DNA from: Notospermus geniculatus
Taxonomy: Eukaryota > Nemertea > Pilidiophora > Heteronemertea > Lineidae
DNA: 64,000 bases
Direction: 5' to 3'
Assembly (NCBI GenBank): GCA_002633025.1
Contig: NMRB01000096.1
Coordinates: 177,849 to 241,848, forward strand
Shown: positions 33,162 through 45,341 of the stretch, piece by piece
Numbering within the stretch: the first letter of the stretch is position 1
How the letters are laid out: each line of letters starts with the position of its first letter
The notes under the pieces: model-generated
What the model saw: only the letters and a program-made list of their open reading frames with translations
The model's database searches: none
What the model was told of the DNA's origin: nothing
Program-made: the position numbers and the translations under genes

Positions 33162-35547
33162 CACATGGATAGGCCGCTACCTGTCAGTCAGGTGATGATG
33201 TCACTTTCAAGTGCCGACCTTGTCAATCGACTGAGTTACATCATATTTGTGACTGAACCGGAACGTCCCGGTCCTAGTAGACACAATGGTCCGATTGTAA
33301 AACGAACCAAACAGACCCATTTAATGGGTGAATGAGCCAATCGAAACAAGGAAATGACACATTTTCTTAAGGCCATTCTATCGATTTATTGTCACTTGTC
33401 TCATAAATGATTAATCAAGGATGATTTCAAGTGTAATATGAATTTCTAGTTGAAGTGACCCTTGGAAAAGAATCAATCCCAAATTTCAACGCTTTGTTGA
33501 AGTTGGCCTATCGGTCCTCAATTGAGGGCAGTGGGGGTGACGCACTGAAACACCACCTCAGACATTCCTATAGTTCGAGCCCTATTGCGTCATTCCCCTC
33601 AACTGTAGAGAGGGTGGCTACCACTGGCGCTGGTTTTCATCGGTCACGCCCGTTTCCTCCTGTTCATTATTTTGCCGACGATTGTCAGTTAGTGCTAATA
33701 AAGCCGTGCCGTATTTTGTGCTGAACTCTCGAAAATGTTCAAATATGGGGAGCGCAATTTGCTTTGCCTTCCGATGACCCAGAACCCCCCCCCGTCTGCT
33801 TGATCTGCACGGACCCTGAACCTCCTCACATTGCCTTTGGTGGAGAATAAATAATTTAGAGACCGAGATGGCAGACAGATTACGGTATTTGAAATGTACA
33901 CTAAAACTACGTATTAACAAAACACGGTAAATATACCCAATCTCCATGGTAACGGCGTCGTGCAAATGTCAATGTACTTTGTTTGGGATTTGTTCTCCTT
34001 TTACTCAGGGAAAAGAAGCCTACTCTATTTCTGAAAATGACACAGCAGGGCATATTTAGCTTTTTGGTCCGGGGGGGGGGGCAAAAGCCTCTCGGGGGTG
34101 GGGTACCGGGTGGGGGCAGAAGATCTTTTTGCCGTTTTCCCCAAATCCGCATGAAAATCACGTTTTTTGGTTGGCTCTGAGGGGGCAACTGCCCCCTGCC
34201 CCCCCCCGCTAGGTCCTTCACAGACAGTTGTGGCAGAGACAGACGATTTGGCAACCTCTGCATTGGTGTGAAAGGAATAGGAGTCCTAGTAATAAATATA
34301 CTAGTTACAATTGCCTGCGATTGTAAGATTCATATTCGAATGGTCATGATCTCTCTATATATAACCAAAAGAGTCCTCTCTTATCTATTTTTGATATAAC
34401 CCTATTAGTATCCTAATCCCTTGAACATAACCGTAGGCCCTACTTAAATTACTGTATGGGGGCCAAGATTCCTGTCACACCGGCCCACCTAGGCCTAAAC
34501 GCCATACTAGCCCTAGCATAAATAAAGGGCCGATTCATGAAGGCTTTTTCTACTGGTCCAGAGCGATGAGAAATTATCAAAATTACATTGAACTTACCTC
34601 ACAGGTATATACTTCGGGAGAGAAGACACTTTAGTTAATCATCTGAATTGATGTACAATGTATAAGCCGAATTGTCCGTTCTCATTCTTAAATGAAAGTG
34701 AATCCGCGCCAAACACACACATCATTTTATGGATGGCCCAGACGGCGAGTACACGAGCACTCAGAACTCCATCCCGCCCCTTTAATATTTCAGCCAATCA
34801 GGCGATCAGCTGATGATCACATCAAATGGGACCATACCCGGAATGTCTTTGTCAGCAACTGTCGAGTGCGTGTTCACAATCTGATCATCCGACCTTTCGT
34901 CTAGGAATAATAAATGCATGTTTTAACAAATTTCAAATTATTGATCTTCGCCGTCAACGACTCGTAACAGAAAATGATCAGAGGGTGGAGAATCATTTCT
35001 TTTCAACAGGGTGATGTAACACCTGTATGCCTAAACGTGGGCCTGTTCCATTCTCGGTGTAATAGTAAAGAATGTCCTCCGGAGTCCTCCGTGTCCCTAA
35101 TAGTTTTTCCGTGACCCCGCTTCGTGACGTCGCCGACCTACTACCGGTATATCTTTTTTTGCGCGCCGATCTGGAGCAAAACAGTCTTATTCGTAAACCA
35201 CAGTTTTGTGGCCCCATGCATGAATAGGATAACCCACAAATCCATGTCTTGGGAGATAGTACATAAAAGAGAGAGTATTAATGTAGCAGGGTCAGTTTTA
35301 TCAATTTCACCAAATGTGAACCTGTCACAACCCCCATTTCTGCGTCATGAATCGGGGTGGTGGCACCACATTGTTGTTTGAGCCATCCTCCCACAGCAGG
35401 GCTTTGGTCTCGTTTCTCTTCATACTGATGAAGAGGAGCGAGGTAAAAACTCCTGCTGTGGGAGGCGGATGGGTTTGAGGGTAGTTTCTGAAGCATCGAT
35501 TGGTTTGGTTGGTTTCTCAACCATCAACTCACTCCCGCATCATCGTC
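33162..35547. other. Intergenic region without a visible gene
   Basis: Apart from the poly-G/C repeat at 34065-34215, I see no exon chain on either strand. Open frames are short and without family resemblance. Leader exons and regulatory sequence of FASN (minus strand) may lie here but cannot be pinned down. Confidence 0.5.
34065..34215. repeat. Poly-G/poly-C bordered repeat
   Basis: A G-run, GCAAAAGCCTCTCGGGGG, and at the other end GGGGGCAACTGCCCCCTGCC. This is the same family as 19718-19835 in opposite orientation. Confidence 0.5.
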
Positions 35548-36332
35548 GTACACTCATGCCCAAAAGTAAATGGACAGTATTTTTTACCCTGTTCATGCAG
35601 TATGCATAACTTTAGGCCGTTCGGCTCAGATATGGCCCTACAACATCTCATAATATGTCCAAGAGCAAATTTCAGGGAAAAAATGAAATATCATGCAAAT
35701 ATCCGTCACCGCTTCAAAATATCAATGAAAATGAGATTGAAATATTGAAGTTTTTCATAAAACCCAAATTTACCATGAATCTATGAGAAATTCTAAGACT
35801 CATGGTGAAGAAACTAGTGAAAAATATTTGCCGTGTTCTATGTTATTCAAGCAAATATGCCTGAAAAACTGGGCGCTTTTTACTACATTGTAAAGAAAAA
35901 GTTCCATTTCTCAGTGATCGAGGGCGATACAGTTCTCGAATCTTGGTCAATCTTAGTCTTTTAGTGAAGGTTAGCACCTCAACCCAAAATCTCATGAAAA
36001 TTCTCAAATTTCAGATTTTCGATATTTTTGATATCTCAAATATCATCAATGTTAGTGAATATTTTCAAAAAACTTCTTCACCATATATCTTAGAATTTTC
36101 CATAGCTTACTGGGAAGGTCATTTTTGGTAAAAAAAGTTAGATTTCAAAAATCTCAATTTTGTTGTTGTTTTGAAATAGTGATATTTTCTTGATAATTAC
36201 TTTTTTCCATGATTCAATTTTCTCTCTGACATACAGATGTTCTACGGCCAGGTATCAAAGCCATAGTGTGTATACCTCAGCAACAGAAGACAAAAAACCG
36301 CTGTCCATTTATTTTTTTTGGCATGAGTGTAC
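35548..36332. mobile_element. Non-autonomous DNA transposon, about 785 bp
   Basis: Terminal inverted repeats of about 30 bases: GTACACTCATGCCCAAAAGT at the left and its near complement, ending GGCATGAGTGTAC, at the right; ATGGACAG/CTGTCCAT continues the pairing. The interior is AT-rich with no coding capacity. Confidence 0.8.
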
Positions 36333-36369
36333 CTCTCCTGAGAGTTTACGGACAAAAATATGGGATTTT

Positions 36370-36480
36370 CCATAAATCAAATCAAATCAAATGAGTTTAT
36401 TGTCACCGTGTAATAATATACATAGGTGTAGAGAGTACAATAAACTTGGTGCCGATAGTTTATAGAGAAAGTCGAGAGAA
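36370..36480 (-). repeat. Probable 3' end of a non-LTR retrotransposon
   Basis: The short run AAATCAAATCAAATGAGTTT followed by ATTGTCACC looks like the tandem-repeat 3' tail and adjoining untranslated end of L2/CR1-like elements, seen on the opposite strand. No reverse transcriptase frame is present. Confidence 0.35.
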
Positions 36481-37241
36481 TACGGAAACAGTGAGGGATC
36501 TGTCTTAGGAAATGTACCCTCACTGCTAGAGTGCAAAGACATGGTGCGAGTGTTTTTTACAGAGATAAAACTGAAGGAACATAATGATGACGTCCATATG
36601 ATGACGTCATGGTCTATTACCTGACCTACGACACAGTGACCACAACAAGGGAGTCGGTCGTTCGAGTCAGCAAGCTGATGAATTGTTTACACGCCCTCCG
36701 TCTCATTATGTGTGGGTCGGCAAAATTTTCTTTCAGAACTCGTTATTGAACACGAGATGAGAGCACATCAATATCTATATCAATAAGAGGAAGAAGAAAT
36801 GACTGTGAGGCCTGTTTATAGCCAAGGCCACTCTCTGCGGACCGTTAAAGTAGCAAATGTGGTGGGGACAACCATGCGATAGAAGAGTCAGCCAGCTCGG
36901 CAGTTTCCGTTAGTTACGGACATTCACGAACATAAATTAACCATAACCATAAAACGGAGAAGGGGCAGACTGCCAGTTTTTACGACTGATAAAACCCCCG
37001 AATTGTTCCGATTTCCTCCGTACTGTTTTCTTATCATTAATCTAAACGCATTAGATATAACAGACGGCTCACGCTGATCATCGTTTGGCCGGATCTTCCC
37101 GGATAAAAAGTGAGTTTTTTTGAGTGTATTTCCAATGCAGTTGTTGTGAATTTGTGATGATCGATGAATGATGATGTGCCGCACGCACCACGGTCCACGC
37201 AGTCATGGCAGTCATGGCTGTGCATGAATGTTCGGGAAAGT

Positions 37242-38314
37242 CCCAAAATAGACGGTTTCGAGGAAAATGGCCGCCACTCGAAAAAGCCACAACAAACCGA
37301 CAGCCAAGTGGCTTTTGGCTGGAGAAATTTTTAAAACGTCGAAATTTTGCCTAAAAATACCTTGCCAGCATTCCAAGAGCTACCAGTGTGTGTCATATAT
37401 CAAAGCACAGGAACCGGTATAAATGGATTTTGGGGAGTAAAATAATAATACTGACAAGGAAGGAAAGCCTGACATTTTACACAGCGAGATGGGGGCGGCC
37501 ATCTTGGAATCCGATTCACGCCGACTCGCCCGTCAAACGGGCCCCAAAATGTGCACAAAATCACTTACCGACGAACATTTTCTGCATTCTACATCTTCTG
37601 TATATTATTTTAGACTAAGCTGACACCTTTGATTAGCATATCCTGTCCAATTAATAAAGTAATCCACCCTCGAACGACGAAGTCGCACTGTCCTGCCTCC
37701 GATATGACCCAAATCCCNGGAAATATCAACTATTTTTTTTCAACCTCGTCTCCGGGACTTGATGTCCCACAGACCAACAATCACCATGACCACGAATACG
37801 AGCCTTATTAATAATAAAATTTGAATATGAAAAATGTGAAATCAACTCCCAATCGAATATTTCATCATATTACTCCCAAAATATTAATATCTACCAAAGT
37901 CCATGATGAAAATAACCGAAGTGCTCCGAGTGTTTTATGGTCTGCGAATTAATTTTTCACGGTATTGGAACCGAGGATGAGGAAAATTCTGCATTTCACT
38001 CAAAGAGGGCGCATTTTAATCCCACGACCTTGACCCACATGACCCCGTCAGGTGTAAAAATAGACGGCAGCGTGGGTCGATCCCATCTCAAAGTCATCGA
38101 TTTAAAGAAAGCCCGAATTTTTTTCCTATTTTTTATGGTTGAGTATGTTACATGTGAACTAGAGCATCTCTGTGGTAGCTCTTGGAATGCGCGGCAAGGG
38201 ATTTTTAGGCAAGATTTCGACATTTTCAACATGTCTCCAGCCAAAAGCCAGTTGGCTCTCGGTTTGTTGTGGCTTTTTCGAGCGGCGGCCATTTTCCTCG
38301 AAACCGTCTATTGG
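37242..38314. mobile_element. Element with about 145-bp inverted arms, 1.07 kb
   Basis: The arms 37242-37386 and 38170-38314 are inverted copies (both include GACGGTTTCGAGGAAAATGG and CGAAAAAGCCACAACAAACC). A second, separate inverted pair (AACGTTTCTTTTTTTGGAAG at about 38334 and its complement near 38630) overlaps the right edge. No long coding frame in the interior. Confidence 0.75.
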
Positions 38315-38719
38315 AAACGTTTCCGACTTTGGCAACGTTTCTTTTTTTGGAAGCGATTTTCGATTCCAATATCGGGAACGTTTCTGAATTCGGAAGCCCA
38401 GAGATTCTGGCACAACCAAGCCTTTTGACTGTTTGATGATGACAATTGATGATTTATGATGATTGCATCCAACGCCAGCAATTCAGATTGTACGCCGTGA
38501 AATACAAGGTCACAGGTGCTGCCATCTGTTAATGGAAAAAAACACTTCCCGATTTTTGATACTCATATCCCGATTAGGCCTAACATGCAAATAGGCCTAC
38601 ACCGATTCCGATATCGGAATCGAAAACCGCTTCCGAAAAAAGAAACGTTGCCAATATTGGAATCGCTGTTGTTCCAAAATCAGAAACGTTTCCAAATTCG
38701 GAACTTTCCCGAACTGAGC

Positions 38720-39787
38720 ATGACAGACAGACCCAGATGACGACATGGCATTCATGGACGATGACGGGCATAGCTAGGAATGGAGCTGCTGGAGTCGTCG
38801 ACGTCGTGGTTTGTGGACATGACCACATCAAAGCCTGTCAGAGATCAAAAGCAAGCTGCCCGCCAGTCAGTTGCCAATCTTCAGTTGACTAGGCCCTGCC
38901 TACCAAGGCAAGCTTGGACTGTGATGATTGTTTCAACTTGGATTCCTTTCAACTTTTGGTGTAGGCCTAAGCCCCTACCGGTAGGCCTAATAGCCTAACT
39001 GGCTGTTCAGTCTCAAGTGATTTGGGGCATTCTCGCCTTCCATCAGATTTTTGATGGGATTGTGGAGTCTGGTGCCGCTACCGTGCCAATAAATGTTGTG
39101 CATTCTTGCCATCAGGGCTGTCTCACCTGCTGTGGGTCTCAAACGTGGCTCTTTTCCCAATTCTAGAAGTGGAATTGGCACTCCTGCTAAGTGCTTAACC
39201 TGGCAACATACCAGTTTGGCGGCATGACTGGTGTATTCATGCTTAAGTTGGCAATCTGCCTTCATAACCTCTGTGAGAACAATTCATCAATTAGGTGACC
39301 TCAAACGTCAATGTCCTCATATGACATGGTAGTAGACCTGCATGTTGTACTTTCATTTTAATGCCAAAAGTGATAAGATTAAGAAGGTGCTGTTGACGTC
39401 ACATGACATTCTATTGACATCACTGGAGGACAGTAAACACTGACTCGAATAGAACATTTCAGTATTATCAATGTTGGCTCGGTTGCCAGTGGAGTTGAGT
39501 TGACTTCTGGATATTTACCGTTACCTATATTACTGACAGGATTCAGAGGTATATTGGTAGTTAGTGGTTTTGTCTGTTGGGGGATTTTGTAGGGATTCGT
39601 TTATACTATCATTTGTGTTCATATTGTGTTGATTTTAACCTGGTATGGAGGAATAAATTAAGTATGCCTCACTTTCAGGTGTGACTTCTTACTTAAAATA
39701 CATCATCATCAGCAGACAAAGATTTGTTCGAAGAAGTATCACTCCCACAGTAAGGTGTTACCGTACAGCTGAGAAGTAAAGGAAGGA
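38720..39787. other. Upstream flank of the SPSB3-like gene
   Basis: No coding exon is recognised. The 5' untranslated region and promoter of the gene starting at 39788 should lie here; TTTCAG at about 39674 and other weak splice signals leave room for a leader exon. Confidence 0.4.
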
Positions 39788-42700
39788 ATGGGTGACGGTA
39801 AGTCGAGTCCTGATCATTCAGGAGAGGAAAACTCATTGGTTTCTCTCACTATCCGATACCATATCTTTATCAAACTTGCATCATGTCTGATATTTGATGT
39901 TTCAGCTCTCATTCTGAGACCACTGGATGCATTCAGAAGTGAGTTCTTTAATGATGAGTGGGTGTGGGACCAAGATGGGAAATCACCAGAGGCCCGACTC
40001 TCCACCAACAATGAGGCGGTCTACTTCAATATTGACCCGATAGATGGCAGTACAGGCACCTCTGGTGGGTATCTTAATTTTCTCTGAGTAGCTCTATACA
40101 CCTGTAATCAATTGTACCATATCATGTCATGTGCATGTATTTTCATGCTTGCTCTGTGGAGGTGCATGCAACCAGTTGAAACCTTTTATTCCCCTTGTTT
40201 AAAACTGAAAATTACACGTACTTTGCATGGAGTCGCACAACAGTTCCTTGACATTTGATTACCGGTAATGATAGATTATCAGGTTCCAGTTCCTTCAGGG
40301 ATGTATTATAGTATGTTAGGACTCTTTACCATCGACATTCCGATAGTCTGATGATACTGTTATAGGCCTACAGTGCATATGTTTGATCTTGTATCTTCAA
40401 GATGTTGCCTGGCTTTGTCAGTAATCAAGAATAAAGAGAACTTATTGTGAATGCAACGTCCATCGTTTCCAAAGGCTTTGTTGCAGAACGCTTTTGCTGA
40501 TGATCATTGATCATACTCAATGACATTCAACATGAAATAAAATGATGATACCTTCACGCATTCTTGTCTTCTTTTACTGGGAACTTGAATTTAAGTGTTC
40601 GTTCAGTTCACCTTGAGATATTGCAACTTAGTACTCATCGTACAACATGTTTTACTTTCGACTGAACGTGAAGTTTATGTGGATGTCATGATACTTATTC
40701 AAGAACATTGACATTTGATGGGCCAGGTTTACAGGCTTATCCGTGCAGTAGTATACTCACCTAGCACGTCTCATTACACCACCAGGCCTTGCCGTTTGAT
40801 GGGCGCGATTTTGCATGCACCTCGCAAACAATAGAATTTCTATTGTTTGCGAGGTGCATGCAAAATCGCGCCTGTCAAACGGCAAGGCCTGCACCACCTT
40901 TTTCCAGCCCCAGTTAGTGCATGTAGTGTTAGAATAACGGCAGAAACCGTACTCGTGCAAGTGATTTCTGGCCTAGGTAGTCTTTAGTACTGCAACTACG
41001 TATAGGCCTAGTCCATTACTCCTTTCTTGGTAAACGTGGCTCATCAATTGTCACATGTATGGAAGATACATTGTATGAGTATGATAACAATAAAGTGATA
41101 TCTGTGATGTTGCCGTTCGTTTATACACAATTCATCTTTTGTTCAACGATGGAAAAATCAAGTCAATTTTGTTGCCATGAATGCCTGGAAGGGGATAATG
41201 TCCCCAGAAAGTGGTCTTCAGCATTGTTAAGAATTCTGCATTCAATTCCTGATTTCAAATATTGTTCTTTGAGTGACATTTTAGATAGGTGGAACTAAAC
41301 ATTGAGGAAATTCTTTGGTTACTCTATCTACGTTTATTATAGAAACACAGAATTTCAACCAGTGTACCCTGGCCGTAGTTCTCTGTACTTGTACACAGGA
41401 CTACGGCCAGGGTACACTGGTTGAAACATTGTGTTTCTATAATAAACGTAGATAGAGTAACCAAAGAATTTCCTCAATGTTCAAATATTGTTGCATAGCA
41501 AATTGAACTCGTTATTACTCATACTCTTGATTCTCCCATGGTTGAAATGTTGAGATTGTTGAATTGATGTATCGCTGTTGTTAGAATATCAACGACTCAC
41601 AATATATACATTTTAACGGGTATTCCATTCACTGTGTGTGCTCACTTGTTTATGAATACAGTATATTGAGAGGCAGAAACTGCTGAGAAATAGTCACTCA
41701 AAAAATCCAAAATAATGGTTCGCTGGTTGCACTCACCTCCTCAGAGAAATGCGGTGATGGTCCATCAATCAGGGGCTGTATTATAACACTCCTTAACCCT
41801 TGACCACAGCGCTGCACAAATAGCTCCCAAATCTGTAGGTCTTTGCATTGTTTTTTGTGTTACGATATGATTTTCCTTCTACCATATAGGAATCACTTGA
41901 TAGTCCCATCCCAACGCCAGGATCGCGAACGTGGGCTGGGAGAAATAATCACGATTCTTAACATTTGACACAAATCTGGATAATACTTACAATCTGGATG
42001 ATCTGATGTGTTCTTGATGAAGACGGTAGACGGGAACCAGAACCCAATTTTTCGTGTATTGGTGGTGTAGTAGGTAAAGTATAATAAGTTTTTGGCCACT
42101 GGTAAAATGCCAAAAACTACCTAAACACACTGGTAACATTATCTGTTGTGCCTGTAAATGAAATGCCATTAACCCACCCATCTCTTTCAGTTAGCCTACG
42201 TCACAATGTGACTGTACAAAGCAATATAACACAGACAACGGTGGAGTCATTAATACACACCTTCTTTCGTTTCACAGTTAACTTACAGAGAGTGAATCCC
42301 CGCTTCAAAAACCCCGGAGTGCAGTTCATACGGATCCATTGCTTTTGCATGCTATTCAAATATGTCAAAGTCACATTAAAATTTTACTGCATAGCTCCAG
42401 TTGATTTGCATTTCTCCCTACCAAGTCTTAGGGATTTGATCAAATGAAATTCATACAATAAGTTTATTGGAGTTTACTTAAGTTCTTTAGATTTTTCTAA
42501 CTTAATCATCTGGCCATGCGGGGTAAACATGCCAAACCATGGACAAACTCTGTACTAACATCAGGCACGACAAGAAAGTGTCAGAACGGACATATCTGAT
42601 CTGATGGAAGTTGATCTATCTGTATTCAATTTCTAACATATAAAGATTATACAAAGACAGTCTCTAACACCAACTTTAAATTTAAGTTCAGCTTTGCCAT

Positions 42701-43592
42701 TCTGTACGTTACGATTCCAAGCGAGTGGTTCTCACTCTAGCCGGAGCCGAGTTGTCATCTTTGGTCTTCTTTCCCCTCTAGGTGTGCGAGGTAACAAAGG
42801 TTTTACCGATGGTGAACATTACTGGGAGATAACATTCCTTGAACCTTGTTTCGGCACGTCTGTGATGGTTGGGGTTGGCACGAAGAATGCATTGCTCCAC
42901 ACGAATGATTACCAGTATGTGAACTTGCTTGGTGAGTAGATGAGTCAAGATGGGTGTAAGGAGACCTGTCAAAACGTCTGACGTGGAATCAGGTCGCTGA
43001 GGAAGACTGTGCTGCCGTATGAAATTCACCTTTCACTTTGTCAAATTTCAGGTCGAGACAACGAAAGTTGGGGCCTGACTTACAAGGGAACAATCTGGCA
43101 TAATGGTGCATCGCAGAAGTACTGTGAGCCGTTTTATGAACCAAAGACTGTCATTGGGTGCCATTTGAATCTCTATGATGGAACACTGACGTTCTTTAAG
43201 AATGGTCAGAATCTTGGAGTTGCATTTAGAGGACTTAATCGAGTGGGTAGGTTGAGTGGGGGAAAGCCGAAGTACAAAGGGGGTAGTTTCCGGGTTCCTC
43301 ATTGTAGTTGTATAGTCCTTTCTAAGCTGACATCTCTTCAGTCTGTCAGACATGATGATGATGATGATGTTTTCGAAACAATAACTTATTCTCTTCAGGT
43401 GAGCCATTGTACCCACTAACGAGTTCGACTGCCTCAGACACAGAAGTGGAGGTGGGTGTTCGCACCTGTCGCTACCTGACGCTGCAGGAACTTTGCTGCA
43501 AGAAGGTGTTGAAGAACATTGAGTTTAAACAAGACAATATCGATGATCTCCCACTTCCAAATATGGTCAAAAACCATTTAAAGGACCTGTGA
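39788..43592 (+). CDS. SPSB3: SPRY domain and SOCS box protein, SPSB3-like
   Basis: Exons: 39788-39797, 39906-40064, 42782-42931, 43052-43246 and 43399-43592. All are GT-AG and phase 1, giving 708 bases and 235 residues. The SPRY domain runs from about residue 16 to 180: EWVWDQDGKSPEARLS, FTDGEHYWEITF, GTSVMVGVGT, DNESWGLTYKG and GTLTFFKNGQNLGVAF. The C-terminus is a SOCS box: LTLQELCCKKVLK (Elongin BC box) and DDLPLPNMVKNHL. This order and the LPLP tail match SPSB3. The family acts as substrate receptor in Elongin B/C-Cullin RING ubiquitin ligases; human SPSB3 is reported to mark nuclear cGAS for degradation. The protein is shorter than human SPSB3 (about 355) because it lacks most of the N-terminal region; upstream coding exons could be missing. 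The first intron (39798-39905) has a length divisible by three and no stop. Confidence 0.9.
40783..40891. repeat. Near-perfect 109-bp palindrome in SPSB3-like intron 2
   Basis: CAGGCCTTGCCGTTTGATGG to its complement, with arms of about 54 bases and almost no loop (centre AGAATTTCT). One or two mismatches. Confidence 0.85.
41298..41481. repeat. Near-perfect 184-bp palindrome in SPSB3-like intron 2
   Basis: AACATTGAGGAAATTCTTTG begins the left arm and its complement ends the right arm. The arms pair over about 82 bases with one small bulge (ACAGAATTTCAACC compared with GGTTGAAACATTGTG). The centre is TCTCTGTACTTGTACACAGG. Confidence 0.9.
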
Positions 43593-44592
43593 GGCTGCCT
43601 GCCTTAGGAGCTGATAGAGGACAACTGTTGACTGGACTGGGTGGCGTTAACTTGAGGGAATTACAGAATGAATTGATGTCATTGTATGCTTTGGGGTGAA
43701 AACATTCCAGCATGTCAAAATAATAGAGTAAACTTGGGTCTCCAGAGGAAAATATGTGCTGTTTATCACTAGGGTGGTGTTTTTGTGATATCAGGAGGTA
43801 GATTTCTAGCATTGGTGCTAAATCATACAAAATATGTGCTTACTTACGTTACCTCCGTTCGCGTGACAAGATATCATTCTAAGTTCCCTGAGGTTTCCTA
43901 TCCCGGCGGGTTAGGTGTGGAACAGTTCTCCAAAACCAAATATGTTGATAAAGTTTTTCTGAAAATATTGTTCGTTTTCCGTACGTGTTCACTATTCAGT
44001 CATATTTAAGGAGACAAGACAAACCAACCAGTGCGTTCGTGAGAGCAACGTGCAATGATGACAGTAAAGTGATTGCATTTGGTCAAAACAGGTCAGGCTA
44101 GTCACCCCCTATTGGATGGCGTAGCCTGTCTGCTGTGGTAGATGTGGCCGTATGTGCTCTATTGAGCCACATGTATTGGCAACAACCGAATTATCAAGTT
44201 ACTGGGGTTGTTTAACTTGAGGGGTGGGGCAGTTTTCAGATGGGATGTGATCTCAGGATGAAAGTGAGGGCGCAGTATCTGAGAGTCATTCACCTGGGTG
44301 AGTATTTGGGGTAGGACGTTCTTTGATCATTCCCATATGACATTTTACAGCGAATTCTCCGTGTACAAGCCTTTTCATGACAGCTTGTTTCGATTCTCGC
44401 AGTCTACGTGTGTTTTTACGAATTTCATAGATACGTACATTACACGTAGTTTACTTCTTAATAAACTCCACTCTGGAGTGTCCTCACAATTAAAAAAAAT
44501 GTGTACGTGAATGTTTAGGACCCTTTAGACTTTGGTGCTTTGCATTGATATGTATAGTAGTGTCACTGGATATGTAGTGCTTTGAGATATTT

Positions 44593-44738
44593 GGGAGGTT
44601 GAGATCAGCGACTTATCACGGATCCTTATACGTATACGGATCAAAATGTAAACAAAATTTGTCCTTGTACGGAAATCTATCTGTATACGTACATACATAC
44701 GTACAAGGATCCGTAATGAGTCGTCATCTCGACCTCCC
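44593..44738. repeat. Hairpin MITE-like element
   Basis: GGGAGGTTGAGAT at the left and ATCTCGACCTCCC at the right; inner parts (GGATCCTTATACGTATACGG and complements) also pair. About 146 bases. Confidence 0.65.
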
Positions 44739-45204
44739 TATTGTGCTGTATATCCACTTTGATAGGATATGATTCGTGTATAATGGGCACGTGGAGTGAA
44801 CATCTCTCCGTCACGGCGTCGGTGACATTTTCAACTTGAAAATTATGATAGGTTGAGTACTGAGGCGTACCAAAATTCATATTGTTTCAAGAGATTTCTT
44901 GAGTTTTGCGCCATCCTTGCTACCTCCTTTGACTGGGCGCCTTGAATCAAATATTGAATGGCTGCTAGTTTTCTTTTGTTTCGATAGTAAACATGGTTTT
45001 TTAGAAGTATTTGATGAAATAAACGGGTAAAATGTTAATGTTGTGGAGGTGGTTCGATCAGCGAGTCCTATCTGTGGAGGGCTGAAGCTTGGAGATATTG
45101 GGGGAGGGGGGGGGGGGCGTATCACTTCAAACATTCTACATGTAGATTATGCTGGAGATCACTTGATGCATATGATTTGGGTTTGTAGTCAAGCCGTACC
45201 TGCT

Positions 45205-45341
45205 AATAGGGAGTTTTCGCAAAGCTCCCTAAAAGCCAACGCGAACACCAAACCCATTGTTCGATGCGACGAAGAGAGCACCGAACAAAAGATAAAAGTT
45301 CACGTTGGCATTTCGGGGGCTTTGCAAAAACACTGTAATAG
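45205..45341. repeat. MITE related to 10073-10300
   Basis: CTAATAGGGAGTTTTCGCAA at the left and TTTGCAAAAACACTGTAATAG at the right, with an inner AAAGCCAACGCGAAC, CCATTGTTCGATGC and GTTGGCATTTCGGGGGC as in the intron element near 10100. Confidence 0.65.
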
